A DNA stretch of 64,000 nucleotides from assembly GCF_002787055.1 (NCBI RefSeq), contig NZ_CP024808.1:894328-958327 (forward strand), read 5' to 3'. The notes under the pieces were generated by a model, which saw only the letters and a program-made list of their open reading frames with translations, was not told where the DNA came from and did no database searches. Positions 34,177 through 42,833 of the stretch are shown piece after piece; the first letter of the stretch is position 1; each line of letters starts with the position of its first letter. Origin of the DNA: Candidatus Nitrosotenuis aquarius (GTDB lineage: Archaea > Thermoproteota > Nitrososphaeria > Nitrososphaerales > Nitrosopumilaceae). A program made the translations under genes and the position numbers.

Positions 34177-35094
34177 ATGAAATTTGACATTTCCAAATTT
34201 GTCTGGTTTGACGGCAAATTTATTCCGCTAAACAAGGCAAACGTGCCAATCACAACACACGCCATACATTATGGCACATCAATCTTTGAGGGAATTCGCG
34301 CATATTGGAATTCAAAGAATTTGTACATTTTCAGACTAGAAGACCACATCAAGCGATTCAGACAGTCTGGAAGATTCTATTCTATTTCTCTGAAATTCTC
34401 AAATGAACAAATAATGGATGCGCTAATACAATTATGCAAGAAAAACAACATGAGAAGATCCTGCTATATCAGGCCTTTCTATTTCGTTGGCCAATATGGA
34501 ATCAATTTGCACATAAATGAAAACGCCCCGACTCATGTTGCTGCATTCATGTTTCCGTTTGGTGACCTCTTTGACAAAAATGGAATCAGTGTCGGGATTT
34601 CTTCGTGGCGCAAGTTCAGCGACCAGTCAACGCCGCCCCTAGCAAAGATGGGTGGGAACTATCTGAACTCTATTTTGGCAACACAGGAATGCAAAAGAAA
34701 TGGATATGATGAGGCAATCCTGCTTGATTTGAACGCAAATCTGAGTGAGGCGCCTGGCGAGAACGTTTTCATTGTGAAAAATAATACGCTCATTACACCG
34801 CCACTGGAGTCCTCCGCACTAGAGGGAATAACACGAGATTCTGTACTGAAAATTGCAAAAGATCTTGGCTATTCCACAAAAGAAAAGACAATCACGCGTG
34901 GGGAAGCATATTTGGCAGATGAAATGTTTCTCACCGGAACTGCCGCAGAGATAACGCCGGTGATCAGCATTGACGGTAAAAAAATCGGCACCGGAAAGCC
35001 TGGAAACATCACAAAAGAAATCGTTTCGACGTATTTGGATATAGTTGCTGCAAAAAACGACAAATATTCCAGCTGGCTAAGCCCTGTGTATTAG
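34177..35094 (+). CDS. ilvE: Branched-chain amino acid aminotransferase
   Basis: PLP enzyme of fold type IV, transaminating branched-chain oxo acids, 305 residues. The N-terminal HAIHYGTSIFEGIRAYW near 28-44, the PLP-linked Lys in LAKMGGNYLNSI near 157-168, and LSEAPGENVFIV near 190-201 match BCAT; D-amino acid transaminase and ADC lyase are less likely given the length and the TGTAAEITPV near 249. It leads a run of genes continuing into sugar modification functions; the next gene starts one base after its stop. Confidence 0.93.
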   Translation: MKFDISKFVWFDGKFIPLNKANVPITTHAIHYGTSIFEGIRAYWNSKNLYIFRLEDHIKRFRQSGRFYSISLKFSNEQIMDALIQLCKKNNMRRSCYIRPFYFVGQYGINLHINENAPTHVAAFMFPFGDLFDKNGISVGISSWRKFSDQSTPPLAKMGGNYLNSILATQECKRNGYDEAILLDLNANLSEAPGENVFIVKNNTLITPPLESSALEGITRDSVLKIAKDLGYSTKEKTITRGEAYLADEMFLTGTAAEITPVISIDGKKIGTGKPGNITKEIVSTYLDIVAAKNDKYSSWLSPVY

Positions 35095-35095
35095 C

Positions 35096-36031
35096 TTGAA
35101 AGTAGCACAAATAGGAGTTGGAGGGTGGGGCAAAAACCATGCCCGCGTTTTATCCCAGCTTGGCGCCCTAGTTGCAGTGTGTGATGCAGACGAAGCCAGG
35201 GCAGGAGAAGCAGGTCAGAAATACAACGTAAACCACTATACCTCGCTAGATACAATGCTGGAGTCAGAGCAAATCGACGCAGTTTTTGTCTGCACGCCAA
35301 CAGTTACGCATTTTGATATTGCGTCAAAACTGATTCAAAAGAAGAAATCAGTCTTTGTGGAAAAGCCAATGACATACAAGTCCGAAGAAGGCCTCAAGCT
35401 TGCAGAGCTTGCCAAAAAAAATGATGTCATCCTTACCTGCGGATACATTGAGCGATTCAACCCAGCAGTAGAAACAGTAAAGGAATTTGTCAAATCAAAA
35501 AAGTACGGCGAGCTGATCATGCTAGAGTTTCACAGAGAAAACAGAATGCCACTTCACATCAAGGATGTCGGCATCATATACGATACATCAGTGCATGACA
35601 TTGACACTGCGATGTATCTATTCGATGATGTACCCCAGGTGGTATTTGCAAGATCCGGCAAGATACGACATGAGCATGAAGATTTTGCAACAATAATGCT
35701 TGGCTTCAAAGACAACAAAGTAGCTGTAATATCATCAAACTGGATAACACCGTCGCGTGTCAGGCACTTTAACGCAGTGTGCACTGAAGGAATAATCTCT
35801 GGCGATTTTATCACACAAGAAGTCAAGATAGAAAAAGATCAAGGCTCTGAGACTCCAAGAAAGGAAAAACAAGAACCACTTACCCTTGAGATAAAGAGCT
35901 TCTTGGATGCGCTAGAGTCAAAGAACACCCCACGAGTCAGAGCAGAAGAGGCAGTAAATGTGACCAAGATAGCAGAGGCAGCGTTATTATCCAGCCAGAA
36001 AGGAGTTCCAGTGTATATCGATTTAAAATGA
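35096..36031 (+). CDS. Gfo/Idh/MocA-family oxidoreductase
   Basis: A 311-residue NAD(P)-dependent sugar oxidoreductase. The Rossmann loop is VAQIGVGGWGKNHARVL near 3-19, followed by the family EKP (VFVEKPMT near 91), the substrate-site segment CGYIERFNPAV near 121-131 and HDIDTAMYL near 166 with the catalytic His. The latter parts resemble UDP-N-acetylglucosamine 3-dehydrogenase-type (WlbA) enzymes. TTG start one base after ilvE. It overlaps the next gene by 4 nt, then an acyltransferase follows, so synthesis of an acetamido sugar is plausible. Confidence 0.88.
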   Translation: MKVAQIGVGGWGKNHARVLSQLGALVAVCDADEARAGEAGQKYNVNHYTSLDTMLESEQIDAVFVCTPTVTHFDIASKLIQKKKSVFVEKPMTYKSEEGLKLAELAKKNDVILTCGYIERFNPAVETVKEFVKSKKYGELIMLEFHRENRMPLHIKDVGIIYDTSVHDIDTAMYLFDDVPQVVFARSGKIRHEHEDFATIMLGFKDNKVAVISSNWITPSRVRHFNAVCTEGIISGDFITQEVKIEKDQGSETPRKEKQEPLTLEIKSFLDALESKNTPRVRAEEAVNVTKIAEAALLSSQKGVPVYIDLK

Positions 36032-36297
36032 ACAAAAAAATGATGGACATGTTGGTATGTCCAATTGACAAACAATTTCCTCTGGAATTACACGAGACAA
36101 AATCAGAGCAAGAAGTCATTATAGAAGGCGCACTGTTTTGTTCAAAATGCGCCAGATTCTACCCAATAATAGAAGAAATACCAATAATGCTTCCTGATGA
36201 GCTCCGAGACAAAAAGCAGGACATTGACTTTTTGGAAAAAAACAAGCAGAGTCTACCTCAAAAAATAATTAAAGACGCAAATCCATGGCACCTATAG
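36028..36297 (+). CDS. Trm112-like zinc-ribbon protein
   Basis: An 89-residue protein of the Trm112/YcaR fold: MLVCPIDKQFPLELH near 8-22, LFCSKCARFYPIIEEIPIML near 36-55 (two Cys pairs or a degenerate set) and a C-terminal helical tail. Archaeal Trm112 activates several methyltransferases; others in the fold act with sugar enzymes. Its position between the oxidoreductase and the acyltransferase, overlapping the former by 4 nt, suggests co-expression but not a specific partner. Confidence 0.8.
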   Translation: MNKKMMDMLVCPIDKQFPLELHETKSEQEVIIEGALFCSKCARFYPIIEEIPIMLPDELRDKKQDIDFLEKNKQSLPQKIIKDANPWHL

Positions 36298-36298
36298 T

Positions 36299-36772
36299 TT
36301 GGTAACCAATTTTATTTCCGATAAGGCAAAGATAGGAAAAAACGTCAAGATTTGGCATTTTACATATGTTGGAGACAACACCATACTAGGCGATAATGTC
36401 AAAATTGGCTCACTTGCCCATGTCGACTATAATGTCATAATTGGCGATAACACCATGATCGAAGGCCAAGTATACATTCCGCCACTATCAAAAATAGGCA
36501 AAAATGTATTCATTGGTCCAGCAGCTGCGTTAACTAACGACCCGTACCCTCCAAGCCAGAAAATGATAGGAGTCACAATAAAGGATGGTGCAGTGATTGG
36601 ATCTCGCGCAGTCATAAAGGCAGGAGTCACAATTGGAAAAAACAGCGTAGTTGCAATGGGCGCAGTAGTAACAAAAGACGTGCCAGATGACACCGTAGTC
36701 GCAGGTGTGCCAGCCAAGATAAAGTACAGCAGATCAGAATACGACAAAAAGCAGGCCCAGTGGAAGGCCTAG
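36299..36772 (+). CDS. Hexapeptide-repeat acyltransferase (WlbB-like)
   Basis: A 157-residue left-handed beta-helix acyltransferase. Hexapeptide repeats run through most of the protein (IGKNVKIWHFTYVGDN, ILGDNVKIGSLAHVDYN, IGDNTMIEGQVYI), followed by the acceptor loop TNDPYPPSQ near 79-87 and VVAGVPAKIKY near 136. These match N-acetyltransferases acting on amino-sugar nucleotides. TTG start one base after the Trm112-like gene. Its stop shares CTAG with the convergent small membrane protein. Confidence 0.9.
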   Translation: MVTNFISDKAKIGKNVKIWHFTYVGDNTILGDNVKIGSLAHVDYNVIIGDNTMIEGQVYIPPLSKIGKNVFIGPAAALTNDPYPPSQKMIGVTIKDGAVIGSRAVIKAGVTIGKNSVVAMGAVVTKDVPDDTVVAGVPAKIKYSRSEYDKKQAQWKA

Positions 36773-37005
36773 GCCTTGATCTGTTTTTGAAATATTTTGT
36801 TTTTCAGTTTTGATAGCACAATTACCCAGAACACAACCAAGACCAGAGCAATCGCCGCCTTGATTAGAGACGCAACAAAAAAGTCCATTTGTTCTCCATA
36901 ACCAGAAATTGAGATTTTTGAAACTAGTGTAACAAGAATACCTCCGCCTGCCAGTATCAGAATCCACATTATGCCAATGAATGCAAAAATCAAGAGCTGG
37001 GCCAA
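36769..37005 (-). CDS. Small two-helix membrane protein
   Basis: A 78-residue protein with two hydrophobic helices (about residues 3-28 and 42-65) joined by a short loop and ended by a basic tail (KLKNKIFQKQIK). I recognise no family. Its start overlaps the 3' end of the GlcNAc-1-phosphate transferase gene by 16 nt, so it is co-translated with the transferase, and an accessory role in lipid-linked sugar assembly is a guess. Confidence 0.7.
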   Translation of the reverse strand: MAQLLIFAFIGIMWILILAGGGILVTLVSKISISGYGEQMDFFVASLIKAAIALVLVVFWVIVLSKLKNKIFQKQIKA

Positions 37006-38006
37006 ACTACAACTCCTGATGCAAATGCAGTAATTATTGCCAAGATTCCCGAAAATATAGCCAGCCTAAAGATTGCAAAGCCAATTTCCTTTTCTGTCAA
37101 GGGTTTTGCCGCTACAATCAGCCTTACCAGTGTGACTGGCGCATCCAGTTCCTTTGTAGCAGTTATTTTGTGGTCTTCCGTGTGTGTAGTAGGTCCTTTG
37201 ATCTGCCTGTGCTCCACAATTCTCTTTACGCTTGATAAAAACAAGAAAGAATTGATTATGGCAGGCAAAAGTGCAATTGCCGCAATCACCTCGACGCGGC
37301 CCACAATAGCAATTACTCCATATGCAGCACCAAGTGTCAGAGCCCCCGAATCTCCTGGAAATATTTTGGCTGGAAATCTGTGATACCTAAAGAATGCAAG
37401 TGATGCAAATGCAATGGGCAGTGTCATTATTGCAACGGAATAGTTTTGCATAACAAACAGTACAATTGCAAGTGAAAATGATGCAATCATCATAAATCCG
37501 CTTGCGATCCCGTTCATCACATCAATAGAGTTTATTGTGTTTCCAGTAATTGGGATCATGAATATAATCAGGCCTAGGTATAACGCTGGGATTTTTACCT
37601 CCCCAAAGAGCGGAAATGCCAGATTCGGCTCATATGCGCCAAGTGCAATAATCGGAATGGCGGCACCCGCCAGTGCAAGTGGTTTGAACCATCCCCCCAT
37701 AACTCGCCTATCGTCAATAAATCCAATTACAAATGCCGCAGACGTTGTGATTAGAAGAGCAGTGATTCCTCTTGTGATGATTTTTTCCTGCGGCAATAGA
37801 AAATAAAGTGATATTTCAGCTGCGATTATTCCTGCAAGTATCGCAGGCCCACCAGGCCTTGGCACCATTGCGCCGCCAACCCTGTTTACATCCTTGACTG
37901 CCCAATTTTTCCTAGTCAGGGCTTTGATGAGTGGTGGAACCATACCAAAAACAACAAAAAACGCAATTGCCGATGTAACCACTGCTGCAATGATAAACTC
38001 TTGCAA
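36990..38006 (-). CDS. UDP-GlcNAc:polyprenyl-phosphate GlcNAc-1-P transferase (MraY/Alg7 family)
   Basis: A 338-residue polytopic enzyme, about ten membrane helices, that starts lipid-linked glycan assembly by moving a sugar phosphate to a polyprenyl phosphate. Family motifs: DVNRVGGAMVPRPGGPAI near 38-55, IGFIDDRRV near 94-102 (the DD pair), NSIDVMNG near 158-165 and FPGDSGALTLG near 216-226. It fits archaeal N-glycosylation (AglH type). The minus-strand neighbours upstream are Hel308 and MCM, with no gap to Hel308, so it is at the end of a replication operon. Confidence 0.9.
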   Translation of the reverse strand: MQEFIIAAVVTSAIAFFVVFGMVPPLIKALTRKNWAVKDVNRVGGAMVPRPGGPAILAGIIAAEISLYFLLPQEKIITRGITALLITTSAAFVIGFIDDRRVMGGWFKPLALAGAAIPIIALGAYEPNLAFPLFGEVKIPALYLGLIIFMIPITGNTINSIDVMNGIASGFMMIASFSLAIVLFVMQNYSVAIMTLPIAFASLAFFRYHRFPAKIFPGDSGALTLGAAYGVIAIVGRVEVIAAIALLPAIINSFLFLSSVKRIVEHRQIKGPTTHTEDHKITATKELDAPVTLVRLIVAAKPLTEKEIGFAIFRLAIFSGILAIITAFASGVVVWPSS

Positions 38007-40133
38007 TTATCTCACTTTTTTGAGTTGAGATTTAATATTATCTGCAATGGTTGGGCCGATTTTATCAATTTCTGCCAGCTTGTTGACTGGAATTTGTTGT
38101 AGATCGGACACTGTTCTTATTCCGTGATCATACAGTTTTCGTGCGCGCACGCGCCCAATTCCACGTATTTGGACTAATTCTACCAGTTCTTGCTTTATTC
38201 CATAAGAGATCCTCTTTCGTAGAGTAGAGAGCTCCTCCAGCAGATCTGCACGTTCTGCCAGCTTGGCAAGCTCATACAGACAATACACGAGCCAGTCGGC
38301 AGTCTCCACCATCCTGTGCATGTCACCGGATTCAATCCCAAGATTGTCAGACAGGTGAATCTCTGATGATTCCGATATCCAGGAATGTAATGCCAAGAGA
38401 CTTCGGTTGCAGTCATATTCTGATATTGGTTCTATGAGCTCAGATGACTTATTCTCAATTAGCGTGCTTAGTGTTTCGTAATCCTTGTTTCTTAGGGAAA
38501 ACTTGGGAAAGAACTCTTCGCAGCTCGACACTAGGTGCAAGAACCCAAATGTGTGGGCATTGTTTTCCGATACGGCTTCCAATCCGCGCTTAAAGTAAAT
38601 CGCAGTAATTGGGTCAATGTACAGCATTGACACCTTTTTGCCAAACTCTGTTGCGGCAAAACGCTCTGCTTTTTGTACGATGAGGTTTTCGCGAAGCAGG
38701 AATTTTTTTGCAATTTCTATTGAAAACGAAAGTGTGTTTTTTCTTATCTGCAGGCCTGCAAGAGTTTTTTGAAAAAATCCAAGTATTTCTTCTCCTTTGA
38801 TTCCAGGATTTGACACAATATGGCTCAGAATGTGGATTCGAAGCGCCTTGTCGTCTGCCAATTGCGATTCTATTGGCTCGGGTGTGCCGTTGATGTAGTA
38901 TTCAGTAAGATCAGACGAGTTTGCATTGCCCACAATTATTGCCTCGCCGAACTTGTCGTATTGTGGCCTGCCTGCCCTTCCGCACAATTGTTTGTATTCT
39001 AGAATGCTAATTGGCTTGTTTGCGCCCGCCTTGACGTCATATCTCACAATACTAGATATGATAACGCGCCTTGCAGGAAGGTTTACGCCTGCAGCAAGAG
39101 TAGGAGTTGATGCCAAGAGCTTGATCTTGCCATTTCTGAATTCCGTCTCTACTATTTCCCGGCAGTTTTGGTTGAGGCCCGCATGATGGAATCCAACTCC
39201 TTTCTTTAGTAGAGAGGAAAGCGTTTTGATTAGATCAGTGTGTTCGTTGTTATCTAGAATTTTTTGCGATATTTCTTCGAGATATTTTTTCTCTGAATCT
39301 GATAGAAATTTGAAGACTGCATCAGAGCCTTTTGCGGCAAGTGACGCAGAACGAGTTCGTGTCTCTGCAAACACCAAGGATTGGCCGCCTTTTTTTATGG
39401 TATCAAGGCAAAGATCTATTGGCGGACCCCTAATGCTGGATTCTATTTCGTCCGAGTCTCCATTGTTCCACAGTATTGTTCCGCCATCAAAGACTCCCTC
39501 GGCTAGTGGAACTGGACGCCAGTCACTAGACACTAGCTTGCACCCAAGCCACTCGGCTAGCTCATTAGAATTTGTTATGGTGGCAGAAAGGCCTACTATT
39601 TGCGGCTTTGCTGGAAGCTCCTTTAGTTTTGTGAGTACCACTTCAAGTGTTGGGCCCCTGTCCTTGTCACCGATCAGATGGACTTCGTCTGCTATTACAA
39701 GGCCAATTTTGTCAACCCATTCTGCTCCATGGCGGATTAGCGAGTCCATTTTTTCATTTGTAAGTACAACAATGTCGGCGTTTTCTGATTCCTTGTCCAC
39801 CGAGTCAAAATCACCAGTAGATATTGCTGCCTTGATCCTGCGTCCAAAATCGAGTTTTTCCATTTTTTTAAATTCCGAGAATTTTTCTGAAGCCAGAGCC
39901 CTGAGCGGTGTCAAGTAGACTATTTTGCCTTGTTTTGTGCTCAAAAATTCCATCATTGCAAGCATCGCAATCAGGGTTTTTCCGCTTGCAGTAGGGGCTG
40001 CGACCAGTATGTTTTGGCCTTCAAGCAGGCCTGCTTTTACGGCATCTGCCTGCGGAGGATATAGTTTTGTTATGTTTTGCTCAGCTAGAAATTCTTGTGC
40101 GGAGTGGTTTATGCCAAGTGTCTCTATTCTCAT
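38007..40133 (-). CDS. hel308: Hel308-type superfamily 2 DNA helicase
   Basis: A 708-residue Ski2-like helicase that unwinds forked DNA and acts in replication restart. Motifs in order: Q-motif region LYPPQADAV near 25, Walker A APTASGKTLIA near 45-55, DEVH near 150-153 (DEVHLIGDKDRGP), SATITN near 183, QSLVFAETRTR near 254 (motif IV), LAAGVNLPARRVII near 342-355 and QLCGRAGRPQYD near 380-391 (motif VI). The C-terminal helix-hairpin-helix RGIGRVRARKLYDHGI near 655-670 binds DNA. It overlaps mcm by 4 nt. Confidence 0.95.
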   Translation of the reverse strand: MRIETLGINHSAQEFLAEQNITKLYPPQADAVKAGLLEGQNILVAAPTASGKTLIAMLAMMEFLSTKQGKIVYLTPLRALASEKFSEFKKMEKLDFGRRIKAAISTGDFDSVDKESENADIVVLTNEKMDSLIRHGAEWVDKIGLVIADEVHLIGDKDRGPTLEVVLTKLKELPAKPQIVGLSATITNSNELAEWLGCKLVSSDWRPVPLAEGVFDGGTILWNNGDSDEIESSIRGPPIDLCLDTIKKGGQSLVFAETRTRSASLAAKGSDAVFKFLSDSEKKYLEEISQKILDNNEHTDLIKTLSSLLKKGVGFHHAGLNQNCREIVETEFRNGKIKLLASTPTLAAGVNLPARRVIISSIVRYDVKAGANKPISILEYKQLCGRAGRPQYDKFGEAIIVGNANSSDLTEYYINGTPEPIESQLADDKALRIHILSHIVSNPGIKGEEILGFFQKTLAGLQIRKNTLSFSIEIAKKFLLRENLIVQKAERFAATEFGKKVSMLYIDPITAIYFKRGLEAVSENNAHTFGFLHLVSSCEEFFPKFSLRNKDYETLSTLIENKSSELIEPISEYDCNRSLLALHSWISESSEIHLSDNLGIESGDMHRMVETADWLVYCLYELAKLAERADLLEELSTLRKRISYGIKQELVELVQIRGIGRVRARKLYDHGIRTVSDLQQIPVNKLAEIDKIGPTIADNIKSQLKKVR

Positions 40134-42205
40134 ACACGATTATAGTGGCCAGGCTTGGATTCATAAATTGATGCTTCTCGCAGCATTCTTCGAATAAAGT
40201 TCCTTGCCTCTTCTTCTGTGAATTTGCCTGTTTTTGTTAGCTCCTTGACGAAGAGCTTTTCCTCAACTGGGGTCTTGCTGTCGCCTTCAAGTGATTTTAG
40301 TACATCCATGAACAGCTGCAGTTTTGATACCTCGCTGTGTGGCCTTCCTTGCAGTACACCAAGGTCTACTTTGCCGGTGTTTACATCAACGCCTGCGTCT
40401 TCCAGCATGCTTTGGATTAGAAATATTGCTCGCTCTGCGTCTTCTGCCTCCACTTGGTCCTTCATTAACAGTCTTGCTCTTGCAGTTGCAAGTCTGATCA
40501 ATCCACCAAGCTGTCTTGGTGTTACTGTGATCATTTCCTCAGATTCTACATTTCTCATCTTTAGGTAATAGTCAAGAATTTTTTCCTCTGCCTCTGGTGT
40601 TAACATTGGATCTGATCTTTTGCAATATGCCAGATATTTTGTGAAAATGTCTGCATCAATTAGCGATCTGGTGTCGGTTGCAGATTTTTTGTGCAGTCCT
40701 ATGATGTGTTGTGCAATGTTTCGGTCTTTTTCCTTTGAAGGAATGTCTCGCACAACAAAGATCAAATCGAATCTGGTCAATAATGGAATTGGCAATGCGA
40801 CATTTTCTGTGATATTTTTGAATGGGTCGTACTTGCCATACATTGGGTTTGCGGCAGCCAGAATCGAGGTTCGGGCGTTGAGCGTAGCCACGATTCCACC
40901 CTTTGCAATACTTGCGGACTGTTGTTCCATTACTTCGTGCAGTGCGCTTCGGTCTTCAGGCTTCATTTTATCAAATTCGTCAATGCAGACTAGGCCTTGG
41001 TCGCCCAACACAACAGCTCCTGCCTCCAGCATCATGATTCCAGTTTTGTCACGAACCACGGCTGCTGTGAGTCCGGCAGCTGTTGAACCTCTACCTGATG
41101 TGTAAAGTCCCCTTGGTGCAAGTCTTGCACAGAACTTGAGCATCTCTGATTTTGCTGTACCTGGATCGCCGACCAAAAATACGTTAATGTCGCCTCGTAT
41201 TTTTGTGCCATCGCCCATCACTCTTTGGGTAGAGCCAACCATCAAAAGCAAAATTGACTCTTTGATTATTGCGTGGCCCTGAATGTGCGGAGCAAACGAG
41301 TTGATCAGTCTCTCGTAAATGTCGGCATTTTGGGCCAGGGATTTGATTATTTTTTCCTCTTCCGGTGATATCTCTTCCCTCTCTGAGCGCCTCGAGTTTT
41401 TGCCGCCCCTTCCTCCCAGAAATTCAATATTGTTTCCTTCAATTCGTAGTCGGTGCAGCCCGCTGTTTACTCTGGTTCCAGTGATTTGCTCTTGCTCTAT
41501 TCTGACAATTCCAGTAAGGATGATTCTGTCGCCGGGGCGCGCATTGTCCACAAGGTCTTGCTTTATTGTAACATCAATGTAATGCGGTAGCTGTCCCGGA
41601 GGAAGATCTTCTGGAAGCTCTTGCAGCCTTACAATTTGAAAGTCGATGAACTTGCTGTTTTCTGGATCAATTCGAATATCTCGGTGTGCGCATTTTTCAG
41701 ATGAACACTTGCTTGGCGTGTAAATGCTGAGGCCTCGCTCCAGCGGAACCTCTGTAATGTGTCCTTCCGGACACTTGTAGACTACATTTCTCGCAAGTGG
41801 TTTTACTTCTGATGAGCGAACGACCATGCCTGAGACGCTTGTCATCTTGCCGATTACTTCGGCATTGATCTGTCTGAGGCTGCGCTGAATTGGATAGTTT
41901 GCAATTCTTACTCTAATGTCATCAGAGATTTTTGCCGCATAATCTGGAAATCTTTCTTCTAGAATGTTTTTGATTGCCCGAGAAAAGGCATAGAGGATCT
42001 CGTCTGGTTCTAGGTTGAACTTTACCTCAATATCTTTGTGAGACACTATATCATTATAGTCGACTACGATGAACTTTGCCTGCTTTGCCATCATTTGGTC
42101 GATTTCTTCTACATAGTGGAATTGTCCTGACTTGTCCTTAAACGAGGAAAGAAAGTGCTGCACTTGGTCTATTGTTGCACTGCGAGACTGGGTTTCAAGC
42201 GTCAA
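40130..42205 (-). CDS. mcm: Replicative helicase MCM
   Basis: The archaeal replicative helicase, 691 residues, acting as a hexamer. The N-terminal domain has a zinc site CPEGH...CSSEKC (near 149-172) and an OB fold. The AAA+ domain shows Walker A GDPGTAKSEML near 343-353, Walker B CIDEFDKM near 404-411, sensor 1 AAANP near 447 and arginine-finger LLTRFDL near 468-474. A C-terminal winged helix follows. It overlaps gins by 4 nt and hel308 by 4 nt, so the three replication genes form one translated unit. Confidence 0.97.
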   Translation of the reverse strand: MTLETQSRSATIDQVQHFLSSFKDKSGQFHYVEEIDQMMAKQAKFIVVDYNDIVSHKDIEVKFNLEPDEILYAFSRAIKNILEERFPDYAAKISDDIRVRIANYPIQRSLRQINAEVIGKMTSVSGMVVRSSEVKPLARNVVYKCPEGHITEVPLERGLSIYTPSKCSSEKCAHRDIRIDPENSKFIDFQIVRLQELPEDLPPGQLPHYIDVTIKQDLVDNARPGDRIILTGIVRIEQEQITGTRVNSGLHRLRIEGNNIEFLGGRGGKNSRRSEREEISPEEEKIIKSLAQNADIYERLINSFAPHIQGHAIIKESILLLMVGSTQRVMGDGTKIRGDINVFLVGDPGTAKSEMLKFCARLAPRGLYTSGRGSTAAGLTAAVVRDKTGIMMLEAGAVVLGDQGLVCIDEFDKMKPEDRSALHEVMEQQSASIAKGGIVATLNARTSILAAANPMYGKYDPFKNITENVALPIPLLTRFDLIFVVRDIPSKEKDRNIAQHIIGLHKKSATDTRSLIDADIFTKYLAYCKRSDPMLTPEAEEKILDYYLKMRNVESEEMITVTPRQLGGLIRLATARARLLMKDQVEAEDAERAIFLIQSMLEDAGVDVNTGKVDLGVLQGRPHSEVSKLQLFMDVLKSLEGDSKTPVEEKLFVKELTKTGKFTEEEARNFIRRMLREASIYESKPGHYNRV

Positions 42206-42714
42206 TGTTTTTCACCAAAGATTTGTTTTACGAAATCGGCACTGTTGTTGTGAATGGTATTGTATAAAGAGCGCTCCTCAATTGAGAGTTTTTTTGCCAG
42301 GTCTGCAGTGAGTTCCATAGAATTTGCCCTAGGAATTAGCTTGCCAAGTCTTTTTCTGATAAGTGTGTTTAACAGGGATTCCAGCTTGTCATATTCTTTT
42401 TCTGATTGCCTTGCCATGTAACCTCTAACTTTGATGTAAAAGTCGGGCTCTAGGTGTGATAGCTCTTCGCCTTGGAAATTTTCCTTGGAAATCGACTGGG
42501 TTAGCTCTATTCCCATGTCGGATTCTTGGATTTCCGCATGAGAGTCGGATTCCAAGGTTTGGGCAATCCAGCGCGGCATGTTGATTACTTCGCCTTGCTT
42601 GCCGGAAATTGTGACGCCAGAGACGTCGATCTTAAAGTCGTGATTAATGACTGTCTTTACGTCTTCTATTTGATAACCTATGGTGTACACTTGCAAAAGC
42701 TCGTTTATTTTCAA
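42202..42714 (-). CDS. GINS subunit, probably Gins23 type
   Basis: A 170-residue GINS-family protein, part of the CMG replication helicase. The N-terminal 55 residues are beta-type and end with GEVINMPRWIAQTL, a form of the PxWLA motif of the small B domain. The helical A domain follows (residues 70-165). This B-then-A order marks the Gins23 branch; Gins51 has the reverse. Operon order gins-mcm-hel308 agrees. A start at ATG with the divergent RFC gene 119 bp away. Confidence 0.85.
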   Translation of the reverse strand: MKINELLQVYTIGYQIEDVKTVINHDFKIDVSGVTISGKQGEVINMPRWIAQTLESDSHAEIQESDMGIELTQSISKENFQGEELSHLEPDFYIKVRGYMARQSEKEYDKLESLLNTLIRKRLGKLIPRANSMELTADLAKKLSIEERSLYNTIHNNSADFVKQIFGEKH

Positions 42715-42754
42715 TGGTTATCAAACTTGATTCAAGGATTTAATGGATACGATC

Positions 42755-42792
42755 GATCAAATGTGTTTACAAATAGCTTTGATCATTTGATC
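42755..42792. promoter_or_regulatory. Inverted repeat between divergent replication operons
   Basis: GATCAAATG (42755-42763) and CATTTGATC (42784-42792) are perfect inverted arms with a 20-bp centre, and an extra GATC precedes the left arm. The repeat lies midway between the GINS-MCM-Hel308 operon and the RFC gene, upstream of the RFC TATA element (TTTATTAATA near 42803). A shared operator is possible; no known replication-origin box is recognised. Confidence 0.4.
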
Positions 42793-42833
42793 CTCAGGCG
42801 TGATTTATTAATAATGCAATCTAGGGTTTAACA

